Shown here one piece after another: positions 24,334 through 31,117 of a DNA stretch of 64,000 nt. Made by a program: the position numbers and the translations under genes. Each line of letters opens with the position of its first letter. Position 1 is the first letter of the stretch. The notes beneath the pieces were generated by a model. That model ran no database searches. It saw nothing but the letters and a program-made list of their open reading frames with translations, and was not told the origin of the DNA. The stretch is from Myxococcales bacterium (GTDB taxonomy: Bacteria; Myxococcota_A; Polyangia; Fen-1088), in contig PLNW01000073.1 in NCBI GenBank assembly GCA_003142855.1, positions 1 to 64,000 of the forward strand, given 5' to 3'.

Positions 24334-25617
24334 ATGAAGACGATCACCGAGTTCTCCGGGATTCTCCTGCAGCAGGCAGCAGGCGCACAGCAGGCGTTTC
24401 TGGCCGCGCATCCCCCAGTTGAGGAGCCTGCGGCTGAGCCCCCGCCGGCGGCCGAGCCCACGGCCGAGGTTGCGCCGGCTGCAGACACACCGGAAGAAGC
24501 CGCCGCCCAGCCGCAGTCAGAAGAGGCCTTTGCCGCGCAGGAGGTCGCGCCGACCGAGCCTGAGACAGGCAGTGAACCTGCGGGGGCTCCGGCATCCGAG
24601 CCAGCCGCCGAAACGGCAGCGCCCGATCTTGGTACCGGACCTGAGGCTGAAGCCGTAGGCGCAGCGACGAGCATCCAGGGTGATCGCCTGTCACGCCTGA
24701 TGGAGGCGCTGGCAGTGGTGGGCAAACGCGCAGCGGGGGTACGCTTGGTGCGCGTCTTGTCGGGTGACAAGCCTCCTGCCAACGCCCAGAAGAAAGGCGA
24801 ATTCTACTACGTGGTGGACATGATGCCGCGGCCCGAAAGTCGGCGCGATGCGGATTTCCGTGGCCGTGATCGGGATGGCCGTGACCGGGATGGCCGCGGC
24901 GGCGGCGGTCGAGGTCGCGGTCCTGGGGGACCTGGCGGTCCTGGCGGAGGCGGCGGCCGTGGCCCAGGTGGTCCCGGCGGAGGCGGTCGTGGCGGCCCTG
25001 GTGGGAGCACCGGATTCGGTGGGCGCGGGGGTGGGTTCAGTGCGCTCGGCCGCGATGCCGATCTGCCCCGAGGAGAGCTGGCCAAAGGAGGCGAAGGCTG
25101 GATGCTGACGCGCGCTCCGGAGGAACGACGGGGCGGCAATCGAGAGCAAGTTGATCCAACACGACGGGAGCAACCAGCTCGGCCACCTCGAGCCCCACGT
25201 TTCGATGGCCGCGGACCTCGCCCGTCTGGCGACCGGCCGGCCGGTGATCGGTCGCCGGGTGGCCGTCCCCCGCACGGAGATCGTCCGCCAATGGGAGATC
25301 GCCCGCCGAGCGGAGAGCGCCCGCGGTTCGGGGGGCGTCCGCGCGACCCGGCTGGCGGCGATGGGGTTCGCGGCCAAGCGCCTGGACCGGGCAATCAGGC
25401 CACACGTGCGCCCGGGCCGGGCGGTCCACCACATCCGCGCCGCAACGGCGGCGACGATCAGCGGCGTGGCCAAGGCTGGTCTGGGCCAGTGCGCCGGCGT
25501 GGCGGATGGGATGAGCCCATGGTGGTGGAAACGAGCCCTGCCGCGGACACCGTGCCTCCGCCGCCACAAGCGGAGACCGCGCCGGCCGTCGAGTCGGCCG
25601 AAGGCGAGAAGAAGTAG
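24334..25617 (+). CDS. RGG-box, intrinsically disordered protein
   Basis: A 427-residue protein that appears mostly disordered. Residues about 25-105 are Ala/Pro/Glu-rich. A short folded island (about 114-165: LSRLMEALAVVGKRAAGVRLVRVLSG, then GEFYYVVDMMP) is the only ordered-looking part. Residues about 170-240 are Gly/Arg repeats (RGRGPGGPGG, GGRGGPGG), and about 285-385 are Arg/Pro/Asp-rich (GDRPPMGDRPPSG). Such RGG tracts bind RNA and can drive phase separation. Codon usage matches the neighbours, and very long antisense frames here are shadows of the repetitive composition. The DEAD-box helicase at 47281 has a tail of like composition, but no link is shown. Confidence 0.6.
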   Translation: MKTITEFSGILLQQAAGAQQAFLAAHPPVEEPAAEPPPAAEPTAEVAPAADTPEEAAAQPQSEEAFAAQEVAPTEPETGSEPAGAPASEPAAETAAPDLGTGPEAEAVGAATSIQGDRLSRLMEALAVVGKRAAGVRLVRVLSGDKPPANAQKKGEFYYVVDMMPRPESRRDADFRGRDRDGRDRDGRGGGGRGRGPGGPGGPGGGGGRGPGGPGGGGRGGPGGSTGFGGRGGGFSALGRDADLPRGELAKGGEGWMLTRAPEERRGGNREQVDPTRREQPARPPRAPRFDGRGPRPSGDRPAGDRSPGGRPPHGDRPPMGDRPPSGERPRFGGRPRDPAGGDGVRGQAPGPGNQATRAPGPGGPPHPRRNGGDDQRRGQGWSGPVRRRGGWDEPMVVETSPAADTVPPPPQAETAPAVESAEGEKK

Positions 25618-25644
25618 CCCGTCGCCGTCTGCTCTGTCGGCTGT

Positions 25645-25821
25645 CTAGGGCTCGCCGTGCGCGTGCCGGGCGGGCGTCCGTCGGGAGGCGTGTTTCTGAT
25701 CGGGATGCGACTCAATCGGCGAAACTGGGGGAAGCAGCGTGGGCTCGCAGGTGTAGACGACTATCGCCGTGCCGTCACTGGCCGCGACTCGCATGGCGGA
25801 CACCACCTCGGGCGGCGGCAT
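25645..25821 (-). CDS. Possible small protein or former C-terminal extension after the matrixin gene
   Basis: A 58-codon frame beginning at ATG 25821, in the same frame as the matrixin gene that stops at 25843; the frame stays open from that stop to 25645. The opening residues (PPPEVVSAMRVAASDGTAIVVYTCEP) look like coding sequence, the end is basic and low-complexity. It could be a small gene or the former C terminus of the protease, separated by a nonsense mutation. Nothing else is seen in the 225-nt gap 25618-25842. Confidence 0.3.
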   Translation of the reverse strand: MPPPEVVSAMRVAASDGTAIVVYTCEPTLLPPVSPIESHPDQKHASRRTPARHAHGEP

Positions 25822-25842
25822 CTTCTCCAGGGCGCGCGTGAC

Positions 25843-26559
25843 TTACTCGGTCGGCGCACGCTCCCACGCCGTGGCGGGAACCCGTTCGCTTGGCGGTACC
25901 TCGTGACGGCGCCCGTTCGTGGCTGATCCGTAGATGAGGGCAATCTTGCTGCGATCGTCGGCCTTCGGGGTCCGAAGCCCCCCGCTTCCTCCGCGAGGAA
26001 ACATGAGCGCGTTGGGATCGTCGCTGTGTGCGAGCCCGAGCACATGTCCCAGCTCGTGAGTGATCACAGCTTGAAGATCGAAATGGCCCTCCTGCACTTC
26101 ATCGGGAGCCAGGAAAGCGTGATCGCATTCGTTGATCTCCACAACGGCTGACGTCACCACACCCGTGGGGATGTCCGCGGTGAAGAGCGCCTTGCCTAGG
26201 TCGTCTCGATCGCCCGTCCACTTGCCACGGCAGAATCGGACGCGCACCGTGGGATCGGGCGCGGTCACCACGCGAAGGCGCACGGGCAATTCCGGGACTT
26301 CATTCCACGCCTCGACCGCGGCATGCAGGGCTTCGCTCGCACCCGCGGGCGCGACTATCCGGCTGGGTGCGCTTGCCTCGAACCCAATGGTGATGTCGCT
26401 GGCATTCCAGTGCACCGCAGAGCCACTGCGCGTGCGGAGAACGTCAGTTCTCGCCGTTGCCCGAGGGGCTACGCTCGCGGCGAGCGCTGCGAGCAGAATG
26501 GTGAGCGCCGGCCGAATGGCCACTCTTGGTTCATCGGCTCGGTGGCTCGAATTGTTCAT
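25843..26559 (-). CDS. Matrixin-type zinc metalloprotease, exported
   Basis: A 238-residue protein from ATG 26559 with a signal sequence (about 15-37). The zinc-binding motif HELGHVLGLAHS (about residues 164-175) and the Met-turn ALMFP are those of matrixins (metzincins). The region before it (ITIGFEASAPSRI, then AVEAWNEVP) corresponds to the strand and active-site helix of the family. No prodomain Cys-switch is evident. It would cleave extracellular or envelope proteins. It diverges from the AgmX-cupin gene; the 75-nt gap must hold both promoters. Confidence 0.88.
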   Translation of the reverse strand: MNNSSHRADEPRVAIRPALTILLAALAASVAPRATARTDVLRTRSGSAVHWNASDITIGFEASAPSRIVAPAGASEALHAAVEAWNEVPELPVRLRVVTAPDPTVRVRFCRGKWTGDRDDLGKALFTADIPTGVVTSAVVEINECDHAFLAPDEVQEGHFDLQAVITHELGHVLGLAHSDDPNALMFPRGGSGGLRTPKADDRSKIALIYGSATNGRRHEVPPSERVPATAWERAPTE

Positions 26560-26634
26560 AATGCGTCGTGGCCTTCCAAGGAGAAGGAAAGTCGGCGCCT
26601 TTCGTGCTACGAAGAGCCCGAAACGAGGACAGGC

Positions 26635-27990
26635 ATGCAAGAAATGGGACCACCGGTTACTCGTCGTGCGAGCGCCCCGACCATCGGATGCATGGTGGTC
26701 GTGTCAATGACACTGGCAGCTTCCACATTCGCGGGCTCGGCGCAGCCCCCTACCAGCGAGTCGCAACGGGCCGCACGAGTGATCGAAAAGGCCTTGCAGA
26801 AGCACGGGACCGATGTGCATCGATGCTTCGAGAGATCGCTGGCTGACCGGCTGGATACTTCGGGCAAGTTGGAAATCGAGGTGGAGGTAGGGCCGGCAGG
26901 GCGGGTGACTGCGGCCAAGATCCTGCCGCGCGGACAATCCGCTCCTGCTGGGCTGTCGGCGTGCGTGCAGAAGGCAGCCACGGGTTGGACCGTGGAAGGG
27001 ATCGAGCCTGGTGCCAAGGTCATACTTCCATTCTCGTTCCAACAGCAGTCGAGCCAGTTCGTGGTCAAGGCGGAGGATGCGCCCGAGCGTGTGCTGGGCG
27101 CGGGTTCGCCCGGCAAGGCCAAGCCGGGCCCGAAGCGCGATGCTCCGTTCACCGTCAAGGTGTTGGCCGACGAGATCAACGTGCGCGTGTCCGACATTTC
27201 GCTGACCCAGCTCAACATCGGCCCGGCCAGCCGGGTGGCCATGCACCGTCACCCCCGCAGCGGCAAGGTCCTCTACCTGCTCAAAGGCCATGCCCGCTTG
27301 CTGGGTCCTGCCGGGGTGGCGCCCATCAAGCTGGACGAGGGCATGGCTGCGTTCGTGCCCGCCGGCTACCCGCATGTGATCGAGAACATGGGTCGCCAGA
27401 GCACTGCGGTCTTCCTGCAGGCGTTCGTGCCGCCGGGGCCCGAGCGCGTGTACCGCGACTCGACCGACGCGCGTGGCCGGCAGGATTTTGAGGTGATTCG
27501 CGACTCGACCACAGCCCAGCTGCCGCCCGAGGGGAACGGTCATGTGGTGGCGGTGACGGCGAGCGAGGGGGCGGCTGTGCCCGCTTTCGCCGGAAAAGGC
27601 ACCGCCAAGCCTCTGCTTGATGCCAAGGCGACCGGTAGCGAAGCCGTGACCGTCAACTTGTTGGAGTTTCCCATCAACGCCGAGGTGCCGCGACACGATC
27701 ACGGTCGATCGACGGAGATCCTGTACGTGGTGGCAGGCGAGGGCAAACTGACGGTGGGCAGCGAGGACTACCCGTTTGCCAGCGACAGTGTGCTGGTTCT
27801 TCCTGCCGGCCAGCCCCACGCCATCAAGTTCATGGCCGAGAAGACCGACAAGGCCGAAAAACCACCCGAGAAGGTGGTGGTTGTTCAGTTCCTCACCTCG
27901 GCCCGCGCGACAGGAGCTGCGTCCAGCCCGGTCGCGCCAAGCAAGTCCGCGGCCAAGGCGCGTTCCACGCCAGCGGGGACCGCTCCATGA
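26635..27990 (+). CDS. AgmX/PglI-type domain fused to two cupin domains
   Basis: A 451-residue exported protein from ATG 26635 (signal anchor about 15-38). Residues about 45-140 resemble the C-terminal domain of AgmX/PglI proteins, a TonB-like fold (HRCFERSLADRL, GKLEIEVEVGPAGRVTAAKI, LSACVQKAATGW). Two cupin_2 barrels follow: the first with HRHPRSGKVLYLLKG and FVPAGYPH (about 205-260), the second with PRHDHGRSTEILYVVAGEG and LPAGQPHAIKF (about 345-405). Each keeps the His-rich metal motif and the PxGxxH motif. The C terminus is an Ala/Ser/Pro tail. Function unknown; periplasmic ligand sensing or metal-dependent chemistry are possible. Confidence 0.7.
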   Translation: MQEMGPPVTRRASAPTIGCMVVVSMTLAASTFAGSAQPPTSESQRAARVIEKALQKHGTDVHRCFERSLADRLDTSGKLEIEVEVGPAGRVTAAKILPRGQSAPAGLSACVQKAATGWTVEGIEPGAKVILPFSFQQQSSQFVVKAEDAPERVLGAGSPGKAKPGPKRDAPFTVKVLADEINVRVSDISLTQLNIGPASRVAMHRHPRSGKVLYLLKGHARLLGPAGVAPIKLDEGMAAFVPAGYPHVIENMGRQSTAVFLQAFVPPGPERVYRDSTDARGRQDFEVIRDSTTAQLPPEGNGHVVAVTASEGAAVPAFAGKGTAKPLLDAKATGSEAVTVNLLEFPINAEVPRHDHGRSTEILYVVAGEGKLTVGSEDYPFASDSVLVLPAGQPHAIKFMAEKTDKAEKPPEKVVVVQFLTSARATGAASSPVAPSKSAAKARSTPAGTAP

Positions 27991-28043
27991 ACCTCAATTT
28001 CACCGACGAGCAAGAGCGTCCAGCGAGAGACAGAGAATGTTGA
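27987..28043 (+). pseudogene. 18-codon remnant resembling an acyl-CoA dehydrogenase start
   Basis: ATG 27987 overlaps the preceding stop as ATGA. The first ten residues (MNLNFTDEQE) match the usual opening of acyl-CoA dehydrogenases, but the frame stops after 18 codons and the enzyme body is absent. It is likely the scar of a deletion between here and the next lipoprotein gene. Confidence 0.4.
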
Positions 28044-28091
28044 TCGCTTGCGAGGTTCTCAGGCGCCCGGTCATAGGATAGGCTCCCAGCC

Positions 28092-28811
28092 ATGCGCGGC
28101 ACCGTCGGGCCTCTCTCGCTTGCCTGGCTTGTCGCCGCCGGTGCGGCAGGCGGATGCAGCTTCTTTGATGAAGTGGGCGGCGCAAATCTGAGTTTCGACT
28201 TGCCTGTGGCCCGAGATTTCAAGATCAACTCGACCGATTCGCGCTGGTGGCCGTGTCCGTCGCTGGGTGTACCAGACGTGGTCTGTAGCGGCGCGGCCGC
28301 GCTGGTCAGCGATTGCTGTCAGCCGCCCGCCCCGATGCTCGCGGTGGATTGCCAGGAGTATCCGCTCAGCTGTGATCCGGCCGATGGGTATTGCGCGCTG
28401 GCTTTTGACTACGATGATGCCGTGGAGATCGATCTGGGGCGCGACGTTCCGGCGCTGAAAGACCGGCCTCGCAGCGTGCTTGCACAGGCAACGCTTGCCA
28501 GTATCGACACGACGGTTACCCCCATGGTTGGTAGTTTGCCCTTGCGGACCGCTAGCCTATACGCGGCACCCCAAGGCACGACGTCAGCGCGGGCAGCCGG
28601 GGCGACTTTTCTGGCTGACGTTCCGCTGGGGAAGGGGACGGGGCACGTCGATCTCGCCGCACAGGCGCAGATTGGATTTTCACCGTTTCTCACGGACTTC
28701 AACACGCCGTTTGTCCTGATCCTTTCTACTCACGTGGTGGTGAAGAGCGGAGCGCCGCCCAGCGGAGTGGAGGCGATCACAGTGAGCGGACACGTGAACG
28801 CGAGTTTTTAG
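28092..28811 (+). CDS. Hypothetical lipoprotein
   Basis: A 239-residue protein from ATG 28092 with lipobox AAGGC (Cys 22). The mature part contains a cluster of Cys residues (about 55-101: WWPCPSLG, VVCSGAA, SDCCQPP, DCQEYPLSCDP) suggesting disulfides, followed by a beta-rich domain with DVPLGKGTGHVDLAAQAQI. No family recognised. It ends 14 nt before a GC-rich hairpin and 51 nt before a strong bidirectional terminator. Confidence 0.7.
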   Translation: MRGTVGPLSLAWLVAAGAAGGCSFFDEVGGANLSFDLPVARDFKINSTDSRWWPCPSLGVPDVVCSGAAALVSDCCQPPAPMLAVDCQEYPLSCDPADGYCALAFDYDDAVEIDLGRDVPALKDRPRSVLAQATLASIDTTVTPMVGSLPLRTASLYAAPQGTTSARAAGATFLADVPLGKGTGHVDLAAQAQIGFSPFLTDFNTPFVLILSTHVVVKSGAPPSGVEAITVSGHVNASF

Positions 28812-28824
28812 TCGCGTGGGGAGC

Positions 28825-28843
28825 CCGCCGGCTTCGCCGGCGG
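28825..28843. terminator. GC-rich hairpin after the lipoprotein gene
   Basis: Stem CCGCCGGC / GCCGGCGG (8 bp) with loop TTC, 14 nt after the stop. There is no U-run, so it may stabilise the mRNA end or assist the stronger terminator downstream. Confidence 0.5.
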
Positions 28844-28861
28844 CGCACCATCGCGGGAGGG

Positions 28862-28886
28862 ATGGGAACCCTCTCAGGGTTCCCAT
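28862..28886. terminator. Bidirectional terminator between lipoprotein and HU genes
   Basis: A perfect 11-bp stem (ATGGGAACCCT / AGGGTTCCCAT) with a 3-nt loop, followed on the plus strand by an A/T-rich stretch. It sits between two convergent genes and only 3 nt from the HU stop codon. Confidence 0.75.
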
Positions 28887-28889
28887 ATA

Positions 28890-29237
28890 TCAATACTTCT
28901 TGACTGCCGAGGCCGCGACCGTCGGAAGGGCCAGGGCTGACAATTCGCCGGTGGTGTGCAGGCGGTTGCTGATCCGGTCGCGCAGCTCCTTGCCAGCCTT
29001 GAAGAAGGGCAGGCGCTTTTGCTTGACCTGCACGGGCGCGCCGGTGCGGGGATTGCGGCCCTTGCGGGCGCGGTAGTGCCGGGTTTCGAAACTCCCGAAC
29101 CCTCGGATTTCGATGCGCTCATCTCGGCTCAGCGCCTGGATCAGACAATCAAAAACCGCGTCGAGCAGCATCCCAGCGCGGCCCTTGGGCAGCTTCTGCG
29201 CCTCCGCCAGGCGCTCGGCAAGCTCCGATTTGGTCAT
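28890..29237 (-). CDS. HU/IHF-family DNA-binding protein
   Basis: A 115-residue nucleoid protein from ATG 29237. The N-terminal helices (MTKSELAERLAEAQKLPKG) and the beta-arm (RIEIRGFGSFETRHYRARKGRNPRTG) are diagnostic, and the PFFKAGKELRDRI motif closes the fold. The typical family length is about 90, so the last 22 residues (Thr/Ala/Leu-rich, ending KKY) are an extra tail. It would bend DNA as homo- or heterodimer. An in-frame TTG further upstream extends it by 52 residues but adds nothing HU-like. Confidence 0.92.
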   Translation of the reverse strand: MTKSELAERLAEAQKLPKGRAGMLLDAVFDCLIQALSRDERIEIRGFGSFETRHYRARKGRNPRTGAPVQVKQKRLPFFKAGKELRDRISNRLHTTGELSALALPTVAASAVKKY

Positions 29238-29456
29238 GACACAAGCCCCACTACGAATCGGCCTCACTAGTATAAACGATTTTGACTCCCAACCTTGATC
29301 CGTTCGTCGCATCAGGTTATCGGCAAGTTGGTCGCAAGACTTTACTGGGGGTGCCGCGCACCCCTGGGGTCGCCCTGCGCGGCTAGCGGCCAAGGGGGGC
29401 TGATCTGCAAATCACGCTTGCAGGACACCCAAGTGGTAGCATACGCACCGCAGGCC

Positions 29457-30236
29457 ATGGCCATCGTTACGCTCACCACCGACTTTGGGTCGGCCGACGT
29501 CTATGCGGCCGCCATGAAGGGCGTGATCCTATCCATGGCGCCCAGCACCGTCCTGGTTGATATCACGCACGAAGTCCCGGCCCGCGACGTGGTGGCAGGT
29601 GCGCTCACCCTGGCCCAGGCCGCGCCGTTCTTTCCCAACGGGGCGATCCACGTGGCGGTGGTTGACCCCGGGGTGGGTGGCCCGCGCGCCGACGTGATCG
29701 TGGAAGCGGCCGGGAGCACGTTCATCGGTCCGGACAATGGGCTGCTGACCTTGGCGGCGCGCAGCCCCAGGCGCGTCTTTCGCATCGAGAATCCCTCATT
29801 TCGCCGCGAGCCCGTCAGCCCCACCTTTCACGGCCGGGACGTCCTAGCGCAGGCCGCCGGGTGCTTGGCGCGTGGGCTGCCGGCGTGTGAAGCGGGACCG
29901 CCGCTGGCGGGCATGACCGAGCTGCCCATTTCCACCAGCGGGCCCCTGCAAGGGGAAGGGCAGGGCGAGGTCATCCACGTGGACCGATTTGGCAATCTCA
30001 TCACGTCGTTCGAGGGCAGCCGGGCGCCCACCGGCACCTGGGAACTGGAGATGGAATGGCACGACCGCCGCCTGGCCGTGGTTGCGGGCCGGACCTACTC
30101 GGACGTGACGCCCGGCGGATTGGTGCTTTATCCGGGCAGCAGCGGGCAGATCGAGTTGGCGGTGCGCGATGGCTCGGCATCCGAGCAGACTGGGGCTCGA
30201 CGGGGAACGCGCTTTCGTTTGAGGAGGACGGGATGA
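29457..30236 (+). CDS. SAM hydroxide adenosyltransferase (SAM hydrolase, DUF62)
   Basis: A 259-residue enzyme from ATG 29457. The start MAIVTLTTDFGSADVYAAAM, then VLVDITHEVPARDVVAGA and VDPGVGGPRA, are the conserved N-terminal motifs of the SAM-dependent hydroxide adenosyltransferase family, which converts S-adenosylmethionine to adenosine and methionine. FIGPDNGLL and the C-terminal beta-domain (HVDRFGNLITS) also fit. The stop overlaps the next lipoprotein start as ATGA, so the two are probably one operon with hrpB. Family role in vivo is uncertain. Confidence 0.9.
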   Translation: MAIVTLTTDFGSADVYAAAMKGVILSMAPSTVLVDITHEVPARDVVAGALTLAQAAPFFPNGAIHVAVVDPGVGGPRADVIVEAAGSTFIGPDNGLLTLAARSPRRVFRIENPSFRREPVSPTFHGRDVLAQAAGCLARGLPACEAGPPLAGMTELPISTSGPLQGEGQGEVIHVDRFGNLITSFEGSRAPTGTWELEMEWHDRRLAVVAGRTYSDVTPGGLVLYPGSSGQIELAVRDGSASEQTGARRGTRFRLRRTG

Positions 30237-31117
30237 TGGCCGGCAAATTCTGGGGTTTGGGTCTGGTGCTGGTAGCGCTCACCCTGTCGGCCTGCAGCGT
30301 CGGCCAGGGTGTGGGAGAAGCCAGTGGCCCCCTCTACATTCTCAGCTGCACATCCTCGGGCGACTACTGCGATAGCGCGGGCGTATGCGGAACTCCATCG
30401 GCCCCGGCCTTCTACAGCTTGAACCCCGATTTTTTTGCCGGCGAGCCCATCAACCAGCTCACCTCTTTCCCGACGAGCGGGTCGCCGCCACTGAGCGGGT
30501 CGTTGCCTCTGATGAATCGCATAACCATTCGCTTGCAGCACTCGGGCAAGCAAGTCGAGAACACCGATGCGCTGTTTTTCGACGTGGTGAATTCCTATGA
30601 AGTGGCTCGCTGCGTGCGAGGTCGCGAAATCGCGGTTCCCGGCCAGCCCAACCAGCACGACTATGATGATCGCTACTGCTTCCGCGCTTCGGCGACCGGG
30701 CCTGCACGGGTGCGCATTTCAGAAGTGATGGGTATCGTCCACTCGACGCTGAGTCCGCGGGCGACCTGCACCCGCCCGGTGGCCGCAACCGCCGACGACG
30801 TGTTTCCGGTCAATGGTGTTGTGCAGACCGTGGATAACGGAGCCTGGGAATCGTGGGTCGAATTTGCGGAATTCGGCTCTGCGGCGCAGAACGAACAGGC
30901 AGACCCGACCGCACGAACCGCGATCAGTCCCGATTTCAAGATCGAGCTGAACCAACGCTTGTACGCCTCGGCCTTCTCGCTGACCCTGCAGGATCAGAAG
31001 GTGGAAACCGCAGAAGTGGCTCTCCAGCCAGCGCCCAACCCCGACATCGGGGGCTCGCTCACCGGGTATTTCGATTTCGACCTAAAGCGAGGACAGGGCG
31101 CGCAGATCTTTCCGTGA
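30233..31117 (+). CDS. Hypothetical lipoprotein in operon with SAM hydrolase and hrpB
   Basis: A 294-residue protein from ATG 30233, with GAGGAGG 6 nt upstream and ATGA overlap to the preceding gene. It has a signal peptide with lipobox LSAC (Cys about 21) and several Cys in the first 35 mature residues. The body appears beta-rich without recognised domain; the last 20 residues include GSLTGYFDFDLKRG. It shares one base with the hrpB start (TGATG), so all three genes are tightly coupled. No function assigned. Confidence 0.7.
   Translation: MMAGKFWGLGLVLVALTLSACSVGQGVGEASGPLYILSCTSSGDYCDSAGVCGTPSAPAFYSLNPDFFAGEPINQLTSFPTSGSPPLSGSLPLMNRITIRLQHSGKQVENTDALFFDVVNSYEVARCVRGREIAVPGQPNQHDYDDRYCFRASATGPARVRISEVMGIVHSTLSPRATCTRPVAATADDVFPVNGVVQTVDNGAWESWVEFAEFGSAAQNEQADPTARTAISPDFKIELNQRLYASAFSLTLQDQKVETAEVALQPAPNPDIGGSLTGYFDFDLKRGQGAQIFP

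Noticed and set aside
24700-25570. Long antisense frames over the RGG gene
   Set aside because: The repetitive Gly/Arg coding gives open frames on every strand. Only the plus frame begins with a helix-like N terminus and stays consistent across its length.
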